Shown: positions 18,372-28,161, counted from the stretch's first letter. The stretch is 64,000 nt of DNA from Pseudomonas mucidolens (GCF_900106045.1 NZ_LT629802.1:1550001-1614000), one strand, 5' to 3'. Notes: generated by a model from the sequence alone, not told the origin. Numbers and translations: made by a program.

Positions 18372-18596
18372 TGATGTTCTTCCGTGGAGTAAACAGCGTA
18401 GCAGTTGGTTTTCTTGATGGGGTTGTGATCGGTCGGCAGAACGCCGGGGGAGGGGGGTGAAAACAGTTCCAAAACCAAAGGCGCACCCCTTGTAGAATGC
18501 GGTCTCCAGCCCTGTCATTTTCTCTGAGTAATGGAACTCTTTGTGTTTTTGGGGACAATGTGGCCAACGAAGCAGGGAGCGACCCCTCAGCGTTAA

Positions 18597-18926
18597 AAGT
18601 CTCGCTTCCCGACGCTCATTGCTGAGATTCAGAAGTACGTCGCTGGCAACATCGACAATCGACCGGAGTCCGCTCATCAAGTAAGAGTGTCTGCTCATAA
18701 AAAGAACCGCAGCCTCCGAGAACGAATGGAAGCGGTTATGCAGAAGCGCGATCATCTTGCCAGCCTTCTGACCGAAGCTAACGCCACCATTCCTGAGTTG
18801 TTTGATCGTGTTGCCGAATTGGAACTGATGCTTCCCAGCTCTAACGTTGTGCCACTGGGGGGGGCGGAAGAAAGATCAGACGTGAGTATTTGCTTTCTGC
18901 GCCTGATAAAGCTATCAGCGCGATAA
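18597..18926 (+). pseudogene. 5'-truncated coiled-coil protein fragment, unknown
   Basis: The open frame follows an in-frame TAA and reads KSRFPTLIAEIQKYVAGNID, then basic RVSAHKKNRSLRERMEAVM, then a heptad-like helix (LTEANATIPELFDRVAELEL) ending near SNVVPL. Protein-like composition begins before any good start codon (GTG at 18687 is the first). This suggests a gene whose 5' end was deleted, or one with an unseen start. The basic region plus coiled coil suggests DNA binding, possibly with a recombinase, but this is speculation. After residue 85 or so the sequence looks random. Confidence 0.35.
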
Positions 18927-18973
18927 AATCAACAGCATTTTCTCAGTCAGTTTCCGGTCGGCGAAAACACACA

Positions 18974-19978
18974 TCAGGTGCGCCGACGAATCAATCGTTG
19001 CAGCCAGGACGAAGTGGCGGCGAAAACGTCACGCAATTGTTTGGCAGTGATCGCTCGATCCGCTACGTCGAAAGCCAGTGCCGTTCGCAGGGCTGGCCAG
19101 CAGTGTTTTGGTAAGTTCTTAGGTGCTCGCAGTTTGCGCTCCAGATGCTCATTACGGGCCTGCGTCGAGGGCAAGCGACGGAACGGGGGCTTGCCTCCCG
19201 CTAGCTCGTAGATCACACAAGCCACACCGTACACATCGGCACTGGCCGATAGCGCTTTGCCCTCGAGCAGTTCTGGTGCCGCGTAGCCCGGCGTCCAGCC
19301 GTTGAAGCGCTCGCGGCTCAGGTGCGGCAGACCGGGCAGGATGCCTTTCTCCGCTTGGCCGAGACCGAAGTCAAACAGACGAACGCCTTCTTCGCTGAGC
19401 ATCACGTTGCTCGGCTTCATATCACCATGCAGCACGCCGCGAGCATGGGAGTAGGACAGTGCGTCGAGCAGTGGTAGCGCGATATCACGTAACTCCTCCC
19501 ACGGCAGGCCCATGGGACGCTCGCAGAGTAAGTTATCCAGGGTCAGGCCACGCATGAGTTCCATGGTGACGAATGCTCGCCGGCAGTCAGTGTCCACCTC
19601 AAAGGTGTGCAAACGCAGCACGTTGTCGTGGCGCAGGCGCCGGGCCAGGGCGAACTCGTTGTAGAGCAACGCACTGGCGTCCGGCGACTCGGCAAATTCT
19701 TCGCTAAGAACCTTCAGCGCGACGTAAGGGTCGGGATCGCCGAACTGTTCGCTCAGCAAGTCCCGTGCACGGTAAACCGCACCCATGCCACCGGCACCGA
19801 GCAGGCGCTCGATGCGATAACGGCCTGCCAGCACATCGGGTATTTCACCGATGCTGGCCTTAGTTGGTGCCAGAGCGGCTTTAACCTTGTACGACTTTGC
19901 GAACGCAAAATAGGTCAGGTTGCTGTCCTGCTCTTTACTCTCCAGCAGGTCGCCGATCGATTGCATGTGTTCAGTCAT
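18974..19978 (-). CDS. stk1: T6SS-linked serine/threonine protein kinase (Stk1 type)
   Basis: The protein has 334 residues from ATG 19976-19978, which overlaps the stp1 stop codon (ATGA). It is a Hanks-type kinase domain with a glycine loop GAGGMGAVYRA near residue 64, catalytic Lys in YVALKVL, HGDMKPSNVM catalytic loop and DFGLG. The usual HRD is HGD, so this is a non-RD kinase, which generally does not need activation-loop phosphorylation. The C-terminus is basic (SSWLQRLIRRRT) with no membrane helix or extracellular sensor domain. Gene order tssM-stp1-stk1 matches the end of the P. aeruginosa HSI-II cluster, where the pair is thought to tune secretion by phosphorylating Fha; that role here is inferred. 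Confidence 0.88.
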   Translation of the reverse strand: MTEHMQSIGDLLESKEQDSNLTYFAFAKSYKVKAALAPTKASIGEIPDVLAGRYRIERLLGAGGMGAVYRARDLLSEQFGDPDPYVALKVLSEEFAESPDASALLYNEFALARRLRHDNVLRLHTFEVDTDCRRAFVTMELMRGLTLDNLLCERPMGLPWEELRDIALPLLDALSYSHARGVLHGDMKPSNVMLSEEGVRLFDFGLGQAEKGILPGLPHLSRERFNGWTPGYAAPELLEGKALSASADVYGVACVIYELAGGKPPFRRLPSTQARNEHLERKLRAPKNLPKHCWPALRTALAFDVADRAITAKQLRDVFAATSSWLQRLIRRRT

Positions 19979-20703
19979 TGGCGGATCACTACAGCTGTCA
20001 GGTTGTCCCGAGCCGAGCCACACAGTGCGCCGTCAAACAAACGCTCCAGTGCAACCTGCGGCACGGCCAGGCTCAAGGCATTGCCGAGGGCATCGCTGCC
20101 AAGTCCCTGGTACAGACCATCACTGCAGAGCAAAAACGCATCGCCGGGATACACCTCAAGCTCCAATACATCCAGGGCCAATTGCTCGGCCGCCCCGACC
20201 GCGCGGGTCAGGGCATGCGCTGCGGGATGATGCTTGGCCTGTTCGACGCTCATTTGTTGTTCGTCAATTAGTTGTTGTTGCAGAGAATGGTCCTTGGACA
20301 GTTGATACAAACGCTGGCCACGCCACATGTAGCAGCGACTATCGCCGGCCCAGATGCAGGCCGCGCGACTGCCTTCTATCAGCAGGACCACCACGGTACT
20401 GCCCATGATGCTGTCGTGACGTCCAGCAGTGACCGTCAACTCCTGACCCAAGCGGCGGTTGAGCCAGTGCAGGCACTGGCGAATGCCTGTGAGTCGTTCG
20501 TTGAAATCACCCTGTACCGGCAAGTCCGCCAGGCTGGCGACGATCAACTGGCTGGCGATATCGCCCCCCTGATGACCGCCCATTCCGTCCGCAACCACCC
20601 ATAAACCCTGCTGTGGAGCGTCCAGGAAAGCATCTTCGTTGCGCGCCCGAACCTTGCCGGCATCGGTGCGGGCGGCACTGCGCCAGGGGCTGGTCAACAG
20701 CAT
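19975..20703 (-). CDS. stp1: PP2C-family protein phosphatase (Stp1)
   Basis: The 242-residue PPM/PP2C phosphatase is metal-dependent and opposes the adjacent kinase Stk1. Metal-binding motifs are present: RARNEDAFLDA near residue 21, VVADGMGGHQGG near 38-49, ACIWAGDSRCYMWR, LLCSDGLYQGL and DNLTAVVIRQ at the C-terminus. Both ends overlap neighbours by four bases (tssM stop and stk1 start). In T6SS clusters such phosphatases usually reset Fha phosphorylation. Confidence 0.93.
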   Translation of the reverse strand: MLLTSPWRSAARTDAGKVRARNEDAFLDAPQQGLWVVADGMGGHQGGDIASQLIVASLADLPVQGDFNERLTGIRQCLHWLNRRLGQELTVTAGRHDSIMGSTVVVLLIEGSRAACIWAGDSRCYMWRGQRLYQLSKDHSLQQQLIDEQQMSVEQAKHHPAAHALTRAVGAAEQLALDVLELEVYPGDAFLLCSDGLYQGLGSDALGNALSLAVPQVALERLFDGALCGSARDNLTAVVIRQ

Positions 20704-23700
20704 CAGAGCTGTACTGGCATGCGGAAGGTACGCAATACGCCCATGTCGAACGGGTTTGGCGTGCGCTGGCTGGTTAGTAAGTAGTTGGCGCGTAGACCCC
20801 CTACGTCAGCCTTGAGCACCAGCACGTCACGGCCGGTCAGGTATTCGGTTTGCATCAAATCAAACAGACGGAATAGCGACCACGGGCCAGTGTTCTTCTC
20901 GATACCCAGCGGGCGGCCGACCATTTTGTCGAGCACCAGGCTGGTACGCCCGTCTTCAGCGTCGGTTGGCCATTTGAATGACATCGGCACTATGGGGCCA
21001 TGACGGTATTCGATGGTCTTGTCGCCAAACTTGAACGCGGAACGGCTGACAACCGGGTCGAGGGTGTAAGGTTCCAGTTTGAACTGCACCTGAGGCTCGG
21101 CCGGGTTGTCGGCAAAGAAGCTCTGGCGGATCACGAACGCGGCGGCCATCTGATCCAGGTAGACCTTGGAAATCGGCAGACTGTGACCATCGACGCTGCG
21201 CATGCGGTAGTTACCCGGATCACCGCTGACAAACGGACGCATGTACGTCTCGAAGAAGCGATCGTTGATGCCCTGGGCCTTGAAGAACTCGCGGAAGTCG
21301 CTGATCGCAACGTCGCTGGTGCTGTGGGCGCTGAACGGGTAACGCTTGTTGATCGCTTTGCCGTAGAAGCTGTACAGCTCACTCTGATAGCGCTGATTCA
21401 GATATCGATAAGAATCGCTGAGTACCAGACGCCAGGTATCTTCAGCCAATACGTTGAACCACACACTCACCGGACGCGGTAGACGGTCCGACGCATTGCG
21501 CAGGTTGCTCAGAGCATCACGCTGGCCACCCATGCGGGTCTTGGCCATTTCGAACGCGGCTTGCTCTGGCGAACTGGCACGGGCCAGGCTGGCCATCTGC
21601 ATTTGCAGGTCGTTGAGGGCGGTCAGGGCTGGGGTCAGGTCAGCGGTTGGGCCGTTGTTGTCATCCAGCAAGCGGTGCAGCGACTCAAAGCGACTTTGTA
21701 GGGACTTCTTCGCGGTATCCGGCAGCTTTTTCACCAAGGCGTCAGACGCCTTACCCGCTGCAGCGACCGCCAGTTTTCCGAGCTTACCGCCCTTGTCTGC
21801 CAGTTTCGCTGCCGTATCGGCGGCGTCATCTGCCGTGTCAGCGACCATTGGGAACCGCGTGTTTTCACGCACTTCCACTAGTAGTTGCAGGATCGGCGAA
21901 TTAGCAGATGTCAGGCCCGCCAATTGCTCGGCGCCGTCACTAAAGTCGTTGATGGCCGGCAGCGCGATCCGGCCCACCGCTTCACCCCAGTAGTTGGCGT
22001 AGTCGCGAAAATACAGCTGCTCGAGTTCGACCATCAGGCGACGTAAGTCCATACCACTGATACCTGAGCTTTCACCCAGTACCCAGTTGTCACTCAGGAT
22101 ATCGGTGACCAGCATCGAGCCCTTAACCGAAAAATACTGTTGATAGCCCTGTTGGGTGTAGAACCCCGGGATCACGTAATCGGTGCCAACAAACAGCGAC
22201 CCCTGTGGACCAAGATGTTGGCTAAAACGGTATTCCGGCAGGTTACGAGCCTGCTCGCGCAGCATCCGATATACCACGTTAGCCAGGGACTCACTGCGTA
22301 AAACCTGACGCGCCTGAGCCACCAACTGATCATTAAGCGGATAGATAAACGGCTGTTTTAGCAAGCGCTCGAAGTGGCTGTTCAAGCCGTTTTGCACAGT
22401 GGTGTTGCCGGTGTAACGCTGGGACCATTCGGTGGCAACCCAGTCCTTGAGCCATGGCCCGTCGCGGCGATCCTTCATATTCAGCATCAGGTACGCACGC
22501 AGGCTGTTGAGCAGGCGCTCGCGGTCTTTCATGTTGGCGCGAATCTGCCCTTCGAGCAGTGTCGCGATCCGTGGCAATAGCAGCCCTTCAAGCTCGCGTT
22601 CATAGGTGTTCTTTACCACTGGATCAACGTCTTCACCCTGATACAGGCCGCCGCGCTCGTGGTAACCTACATCACCTTTTTTCGGGAACACCTGAGTCGC
22701 CGAAAAGCTAGTGTCTAGGGGTTTGAGTACTGCCATGGAATCATCACTGGTGGTGAGGGCCGAGCGCTGCTGGGTCCAGGTTTGTGCCAGGTTGCGCAGG
22801 TTTTCCAGGCGCTCGTAATTCGCGGAGAAACCGCCCGCCCAGAGCATGCCAAAAAGTGCCAGTGCGGCCAATGCGCCCACGTACAGCGCCCGCTGGCCCC
22901 AGTGGATGCGATTGCGTTCACGTTTGTCCGCGCCTGCAAGATCGGCTTCGGGGAAAATTACCCGGCTGAGCAAATGGTGGATGAAACGCGAACGCCCGCT
23001 ACGTAGCGTGGGCAACACGCCGGCCTTCATGCCCAGGTTGGCGCCGATGCTGGCGGTGGTTGCGTCCATCTCCGTAGTCAGATGCGGTGCGCTGGTCAGG
23101 TAAAAACCGCGCAGTTGGCTGACACGCTGGTAGCGGTTGCCGGTGAATGCCATATCGACGAACAGGCACAGACGCTCGCCGATTTGCCCCAGTTGATGCG
23201 GGAAGTCGAGGATGCGGCCACGGCGTTGGGTATCACGCTCTTGGTGCATGCGCATGATCACCTGGCTGTTGAGGCGATGCAGCAATGCTTCGAACTCAGT
23301 GCGTAGCACGGTCACATCAGTGCCGCTCTGATCCTTGCGGAAAGTGGTACCGAGCACCTGATCGCTTTCTTCGCGAGTCAATTGGTCGAAGAACTCATCA
23401 AAACCGAGCAGGCGATCAGCCTTGCTCAATACAAGGTAAACCGGCACATCGACGTGCAACTTTTGATGCACGTCTTGCAAGCGCGTACGCACCTGGCGGG
23501 CCAGGGCTTCAAGCGCCTGTTCACTGTCACCCAACAGGGTTTCCACCGGGATGGTCACCAGTACACCGTTCAGCGGACGATTGCGGCGACGCTTGCGCAG
23601 CAGGCCGAGCAACGTGCTCCAGGCACTGCCATCGACGTCGGCATCCGGCTGGGTCAAGTAACGGCCAGCGGTGTCGATCAGCACGCCGTGGTCGGCGAAG

Positions 23701-24230
23701 TACCAGTCACAATGACGGGTACCAAGGGTGTCGCGGGTCAGCTTGCGATCAATCTTGTTGATCGGAAACTCAAGCCCTGAGAAGTCCAGTAAGCTGGTTT
23801 TGCCGCTGCCCTGCGGACCAATCAGCAGGTACCACGGCAAATCACTGCGCCAGCGTTCGCTACGACCGCGATACAGGCTCGACGTCTTCAGGGTTTTCAG
23901 CGCGTCTTTGAAGCGTGCCTTCAGTTCCTTCTGCTCTTCGTCGATCTGTTCATCCCGGCGTATTCGATCCTGGCCGTCCTCGCTCTCTTCCACCGCTTTT
24001 TTGCGCACCCCCGCGCGCCAACTGACAAAGACCATGGTCAAGCCCCAAATCAGGAACAGCGCGCTAATGGTCAGCAAACGGGAGGTCGAGCCTTCCCAGA
24101 ACTTGTAGTCGTCAACGGCTAGCAGGGGCCCGACGAACCACACCAGCAGCGCGACAAACAGCACCAATAGCAGCGTCCAGACCCAGGTTTTGCGCAAGAA
24201 TGTGCCGACTTTCTTGAAAAACTTTTTCAT
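20703..24230 (-). CDS. tssM: T6SS inner-membrane core component TssM (IcmF)
   Basis: The protein has 1175 residues from ATG 24228-24230 (MKKFFKKVGT, AGGAACG upstream); a 17-residue basic extension to 24281 is rejected. TssM spans the inner membrane and periplasm and, with TssL and the lipoprotein TssJ, makes the channel that docks the baseplate. Two N-terminal helices (about 15-35 and 53-73) are followed by a cytoplasmic NTPase-like domain with Walker A GPQGSGKTSLL near residue 137. A third helix (YVGALAALALFGMLWAG) lies near 450, then comes a long periplasmic domain. An intact Walker A is seen in only part of the family and suggests ATP binding. Confidence 0.96.
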   Translation of the reverse strand: MKKFFKKVGTFLRKTWVWTLLLVLFVALLVWFVGPLLAVDDYKFWEGSTSRLLTISALFLIWGLTMVFVSWRAGVRKKAVEESEDGQDRIRRDEQIDEEQKELKARFKDALKTLKTSSLYRGRSERWRSDLPWYLLIGPQGSGKTSLLDFSGLEFPINKIDRKLTRDTLGTRHCDWYFADHGVLIDTAGRYLTQPDADVDGSAWSTLLGLLRKRRRNRPLNGVLVTIPVETLLGDSEQALEALARQVRTRLQDVHQKLHVDVPVYLVLSKADRLLGFDEFFDQLTREESDQVLGTTFRKDQSGTDVTVLRTEFEALLHRLNSQVIMRMHQERDTQRRGRILDFPHQLGQIGERLCLFVDMAFTGNRYQRVSQLRGFYLTSAPHLTTEMDATTASIGANLGMKAGVLPTLRSGRSRFIHHLLSRVIFPEADLAGADKRERNRIHWGQRALYVGALAALALFGMLWAGGFSANYERLENLRNLAQTWTQQRSALTTSDDSMAVLKPLDTSFSATQVFPKKGDVGYHERGGLYQGEDVDPVVKNTYERELEGLLLPRIATLLEGQIRANMKDRERLLNSLRAYLMLNMKDRRDGPWLKDWVATEWSQRYTGNTTVQNGLNSHFERLLKQPFIYPLNDQLVAQARQVLRSESLANVVYRMLREQARNLPEYRFSQHLGPQGSLFVGTDYVIPGFYTQQGYQQYFSVKGSMLVTDILSDNWVLGESSGISGMDLRRLMVELEQLYFRDYANYWGEAVGRIALPAINDFSDGAEQLAGLTSANSPILQLLVEVRENTRFPMVADTADDAADTAAKLADKGGKLGKLAVAAAGKASDALVKKLPDTAKKSLQSRFESLHRLLDDNNGPTADLTPALTALNDLQMQMASLARASSPEQAAFEMAKTRMGGQRDALSNLRNASDRLPRPVSVWFNVLAEDTWRLVLSDSYRYLNQRYQSELYSFYGKAINKRYPFSAHSTSDVAISDFREFFKAQGINDRFFETYMRPFVSGDPGNYRMRSVDGHSLPISKVYLDQMAAAFVIRQSFFADNPAEPQVQFKLEPYTLDPVVSRSAFKFGDKTIEYRHGPIVPMSFKWPTDAEDGRTSLVLDKMVGRPLGIEKNTGPWSLFRLFDLMQTEYLTGRDVLVLKADVGGLRANYLLTSQRTPNPFDMGVLRTFRMPVQL

Positions 24231-24243
24231 TACACGTTCCTGT

Positions 24244-25119
24244 TTACGGCTGCGACTGCGGCTGGGCCGCCGCCGGATCAAACGACTGATAAGGCTGCAG
24301 AACGGTATCGCGTTGCTCGCCCAGTACCCAGGCGAAGCCCGAATACATCACCACCAGACAAACGAAGGTGAAGAGCACCACCATCCACGCCGGTACGATG
24401 CGCACCAGGTTGCGGCGCTGATCGTTCAGGCCTTCCCAGTGGGGTGATAACTCACGTGGCACGTCACCGCGCAATTGACGGATTTGGCGATACAAGGCAT
24501 CGCGGATACCTTCGAGCTCGAGCGTGCCGCGGGCCTGCACTCGGTACTTTCCTTCGAAGCCCAAGGACAGGCACAGGTACATCAGTTCCAGCATCGGCAG
24601 GTGCTTGACCGGGTTTTTCGACAGGCGATCGAGCAACTGGAAGAATTTCTCGCCGCCGAAGGTTTCGTTATGGAAGCTGCTGAGCAGGCTCATTTGCGAC
24701 CACTCACTTTCGTTACCCCACGACGTGGTGACGACGGCTTCGTCAGCCACGGTGCAGAGCACGTAACGGGCGGCCATCACCTGGCTGCTTTCTGCGCCAT
24801 TGTGCAGCGCGCTGACTTCAAACAATTTCAGCCCGGTGGTCAGTCGCTCGTTGAGCACAAGCATGTCTTCGAGAATGTCGCTGTGCTTTAGGCGCACCAC
24901 TTCCGACAGCAGGTCGGAGGCCGCGGCCACCAGCGAGTTGAGGCTGATGTTGAACGCCTCGGCTGGGCGCAAGCGCGCGGCGTAGATCATGCGTTGTTCC
25001 AATTGCTCGAAACGTGGCGGTGCCGCGAAGTCCGTCAACGGGCTCGACGCCGGGCCGTGTCCATGATGGTCGAGCAGGACGGTCTTATCGTCCTGGCTGT
25101 ATTCCGTATCCTTGATCAT
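24244..25119 (-). CDS. tssL: T6SS membrane-complex protein TssL (DotU/IcmH)
   Basis: The 291-residue protein has a cytoplasmic N-terminal helical domain (about 40-225) and one C-terminal membrane helix (WMVVLFTFVCLVVMYSGFAW, about 240-260), the usual TssL layout. Family motifs are ALCTVADEAV-like YVLCTVADEAVVTT, then GGEKFFQLLDRLSKNP and LELMYLCLSLGFEGKYRV. There is no C-terminal OmpA/peptidoglycan-binding extension, so cell-wall anchoring must come from another protein. It lies 5 bp after tssK and 13 bp before tssM. Confidence 0.95.
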   Translation of the reverse strand: MIKDTEYSQDDKTVLLDHHGHGPASSPLTDFAAPPRFEQLEQRMIYAARLRPAEAFNISLNSLVAAASDLLSEVVRLKHSDILEDMLVLNERLTTGLKLFEVSALHNGAESSQVMAARYVLCTVADEAVVTTSWGNESEWSQMSLLSSFHNETFGGEKFFQLLDRLSKNPVKHLPMLELMYLCLSLGFEGKYRVQARGTLELEGIRDALYRQIRQLRGDVPRELSPHWEGLNDQRRNLVRIVPAWMVVLFTFVCLVVMYSGFAWVLGEQRDTVLQPYQSFDPAAAQPQSQP

Positions 25120-25124
25120 GCCGG

Positions 25125-26456
25125 TCAGTTCCTGATGGCCCAGAATTTCAGTTCAAGCTCAGCGAATTCGCCAGACACGTGGAACGCGAAACCGCCGGAG
25201 CGTTCGAATTGCGCCAGGTCTTCGGAGCTGAGTTCGAGAATGAAATAGGTTTTGTTGGAGTGGAACGCAATCTGCCTCGGGGCCACGGGCAAGGGTTTGA
25301 CCTTGATGCCTGGTAGATGCAGGTTGACCAGTTGGCGGATACGCTCCACCGGGCCGACCTTGAGGTGTGCCGGCAAGCGATGGCGCAGTTCCTCAGAGTC
25401 GCAGTTGGCACTCGCCGCCAGCACGAACGAGGCAGAACCCAGCAGGTTGTGGTCGTGCAACGGTGAGACGATGATCCCGTATTGACGCGTTTGCAGCTCC
25501 AGCTCAATGGCGTGCTGTTCCAGCACCATCGATAACACCTGACGGATCGCGTCCATCAATTTACGGAAGCTTGCTCCCTGATCGCTGTGCTGATAACGGC
25601 TGTCCAAACGCGGGCGCTTACTGTCGCTGGAGAAGGTTGCCAGATCGCCGAGCATGGTCAGCAGCGTGCGGTACAACTCTTCGGGGTGAACCTGTTCCAG
25701 ACTAAGATAGTGCCGCAGCAATAATTCGGTGCGATTGATCAGTTGTAGCATCATAAAGTCACCGACTTCCGCGCCACCCACCTTGCCATTGGAACGGATC
25801 CGCTCAGCGATGGCGTCGCCCCGATTGCCGAGCATGCTAATCACTTCCTTGAGGCACGACAGCAGGTAACTGGAGGCGTGCGCCTGGATGTAGGTGGGTA
25901 CGAATTCCGAATCGAGGCTGATTACGCCGTCCGGCGTGGTGTCGAGTACTTCGCAGATCTTCAGTTTCACGTACGCCTGATCGCTCTGCTGCTCGCCGAG
26001 CAATAGCTTGAAGTCCGGGCGGGCGCAGCTGACCTGGCTGGCGGAGTCGTCGCCAGCGTTGGAGTCGGCTACTTCTGCTTCGTACGCGGTATAACGCGCT
26101 AGAACGTCGGACTGCTCCGGCCGACGGGCTTCGATGTGGTTTCCGGTGACCAACGGCAGCGCCAGATAGATTGGCGTGTTGCCGGTGTTCGGCGGCACAT
26201 CGAGGGCCAACGGCTCAGTATTGCCACCCAGTTCGAACAGGCTACCGTCCGGCAGAATCCCCGATGCCTGGCTGATCACCAGTTTGCCCATGTTAAGGAA
26301 CTGTAAGTCGATGTCCAGATTGAGAAAGCCCCAGATGTAGCTGCCCAGCAACTGGGTGCGGGTCTTCATCTGGTGGTCGTAGTAGCGATCGTTGTGCTGG
26401 AAGTGCTGCGGACGCAGCAGCATGCCTTCCTGCCAAATGACTTTATGGGAACTCAT
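25125..26456 (-). CDS. tssK: T6SS baseplate protein TssK
   Basis: The 443-residue protein forms trimers that link the TssEFG wedge to the membrane complex. The N-terminus is typical: VIWQEGMLLRPQHFQHNDRY. The shoulder domain and the C-terminal receptor-binding domain are evolutionarily related to siphophage receptor-binding proteins. LPGIKVKPLPVAPRQIAFHS and YFILELSSEDLAQFERSGGF are family blocks near the end. The spacing to tssJ (2 bp) and tssL (5 bp) shows tight packing of the operon. Confidence 0.96.
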   Translation of the reverse strand: MSSHKVIWQEGMLLRPQHFQHNDRYYDHQMKTRTQLLGSYIWGFLNLDIDLQFLNMGKLVISQASGILPDGSLFELGGNTEPLALDVPPNTGNTPIYLALPLVTGNHIEARRPEQSDVLARYTAYEAEVADSNAGDDSASQVSCARPDFKLLLGEQQSDQAYVKLKICEVLDTTPDGVISLDSEFVPTYIQAHASSYLLSCLKEVISMLGNRGDAIAERIRSNGKVGGAEVGDFMMLQLINRTELLLRHYLSLEQVHPEELYRTLLTMLGDLATFSSDSKRPRLDSRYQHSDQGASFRKLMDAIRQVLSMVLEQHAIELELQTRQYGIIVSPLHDHNLLGSASFVLAASANCDSEELRHRLPAHLKVGPVERIRQLVNLHLPGIKVKPLPVAPRQIAFHSNKTYFILELSSEDLAQFERSGGFAFHVSGEFAELELKFWAIRN

Positions 26457-26458
26457 GG

Positions 26459-26968
26459 TCAGTCAGCCGCCTTGACTTGCGATTCATAGGTGTTGTGAAT
26501 GCCGCTCTGGTCGAGGGTCAGGTCGGCGTCGGTGACTTCCAACGGGGTGACTTGCAGGGTGTAGCGCCATTTGGTATCCGGCAGGTCACGGTAGGCGGCG
26601 AGTACACCGACATAGCGGCTATCCTGCTCGACACTGAGCTTGAGTTCGACGGTTTCTCCGGGACGCAACTCAAGCTCCTCAGTCGCAACCATATCCGGAG
26701 CCAGGGATTCCTTGGCGCGCTCGTACAGGCTGAAGAAATCCGCGTTCTCGAACGCCACCGGCTGCTTGAGTTCGAACAGGCGTACGACAATCGGCGACGG
26801 GCGACCGTTGAGGTCCGGGTTCAACTGATCGCTGGCCGTCAGCTTCAGGTTGAGTTTGGTGACGTGGGAGTAGGGCGATAGCGTTGAGCAACCGGCCAAC
26901 AGTACCAAGGTGGTCAGCGCAGTCAGCGCCTTAAAAAAGACAGTCGAGCGGCGATACATGCGGATCAT
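26459..26968 (-). CDS. tssJ: T6SS outer-membrane lipoprotein TssJ
   Basis: The 169-residue lipoprotein has signal sequence MIRMYRRSTVFFKALTALTT and lipobox LAGC (Cys at about residue 27). TssJ sits on the inner face of the outer membrane and binds the periplasmic end of TssM. The mature beta-sandwich includes NPDLNGRPSPIVVRLFELKQ and FFSLYERAKE, the family signature. Its ATG overlaps the fha stop codon as ATGA. This gene corresponds to lip2 of the HSI-II cluster. Confidence 0.94.
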   Translation of the reverse strand: MIRMYRRSTVFFKALTALTTLVLLAGCSTLSPYSHVTKLNLKLTASDQLNPDLNGRPSPIVVRLFELKQPVAFENADFFSLYERAKESLAPDMVATEELELRPGETVELKLSVEQDSRYVGVLAAYRDLPDTKWRYTLQVTPLEVTDADLTLDQSGIHNTYESQVKAAD

Positions 26969-28161
26969 CCTTGGTGGTCGGTGTGAAGGGTGGAAATCAG
27001 TCGGATCTGCTCTTCGTAGGCCTGGGCGAAGTCGCGGGCCAGCAAGCGCTCGCTCCAGTCATCATCCTGACGCAGGGTCTGGTGATAACGACCATAAGCC
27101 CGCCAGCGGCTGCCGGAGGTGGCGAGCACCGGTTTGTTGTCACGCTCGAAACGCAAGGTGAGCTGTTGAGGCGAGAAGTGTTCCAAGGTGCTGCGAACAG
27201 CGGCGCGGCTGGCCGTGAGCAAAGCCACCTGATGCGCCTGCAAATCGCGAAACGCACGGGAGATCGCCTGTTCAGGCGGTAACTGCCCTGGCTTGCTGGG
27301 CTGCAACAGAATGCCCAGCGCCTCACCGGCATCAACGACGAACTTCAACGGGTTTTTGTTGGTGCCCTGAACGATGGTCTGGGCCAGGCGCAGTTCGTTT
27401 TTCAGCTCGCTGCGGGTGCGCAGGCTCTGCTGTAAACCGCCAACACTTTGCTTGAGCAGGCGCGCAGCGTTCAGCGCCAGAGCTTCGCGTGCATCGTGGT
27501 CGAGGCCTTTGAGGTCTACACCTAGGGCGCCAGCAAACTTTTCCCAGAAACCGTCGCTCTGACGCTCGACCGCTTTCGGCGCCGGGACGGGCGAAAGTGC
27601 GGCCGGGGCATCGATCAGCTCCGGCACCATCAGGCGTTCCATGTCAATGCGCGCATAGTCGGCGCGCTGACGGGTGTCTTCCGGCGCCGTTCGCGGGGAG
27701 ATCAGTTCGTCGATTTCCGAATACACACGTTCCTGCTGGTCGAGTGCATTCAGCGGGTCGAGGTCGAGGAATGCATCATCAGGAATGACGCTACCGGCCG
27801 CTTGCGGACGACCGACCTCCACATCGGGAGTCGTCGGGGCGTGAACTAACCGTGCACGGATCTCGAAGTCACCCAGCACGTATACGCTGCCGTGCTCGAT
27901 ACGTACCGTATCGCCCTTGTGCAAGCGTGCGCCGCTGGCACTGTTCTGGATCCCGTTGCTACTGGTATCGGTCAGGAAAAACGTGCCTTCGCGATAGCTG
28001 ATCAACGCGTGATGGTTGGACAAGTGGCGCTTGCGGTCCGGAATGATCCAGTCACAGTCCTCGCCACGACCAATCACGCCGCCGGCCTGCTTAAAGGTCT
28101 TCTGGCACAGCTGCGTAGGTACGAACTGCTTGGTGTTCAGCATTTCGAAAACCAGTTCCAT
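26965..28161 (-). CDS. tagH: T6SS FHA-domain protein TagH (Fha)
   Basis: The protein has 398 residues from ATG 28159-28161 (MELVFEMLNT), with AGGAG upstream. An FHA domain at about residues 25-95 has the core phosphothreonine-binding motifs GRGEDCDW, SNHHALI and TDTSSNG. The C-terminal domain from about 200 (FWEKFAGALG then FVVDAGEALGILLQ) is the TagH-specific region. Fha proteins scaffold T6SS assembly and are usual targets of the cluster's threonine kinase, so Stk1 and Stp1 are likely partners. It corresponds to fha2 in HSI-II. Confidence 0.93.
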   Translation of the reverse strand: MELVFEMLNTKQFVPTQLCQKTFKQAGGVIGRGEDCDWIIPDRKRHLSNHHALISYREGTFFLTDTSSNGIQNSASGARLHKGDTVRIEHGSVYVLGDFEIRARLVHAPTTPDVEVGRPQAAGSVIPDDAFLDLDPLNALDQQERVYSEIDELISPRTAPEDTRQRADYARIDMERLMVPELIDAPAALSPVPAPKAVERQSDGFWEKFAGALGVDLKGLDHDAREALALNAARLLKQSVGGLQQSLRTRSELKNELRLAQTIVQGTNKNPLKFVVDAGEALGILLQPSKPGQLPPEQAISRAFRDLQAHQVALLTASRAAVRSTLEHFSPQQLTLRFERDNKPVLATSGSRWRAYGRYHQTLRQDDDWSERLLARDFAQAYEEQIRLISTLHTDHQG

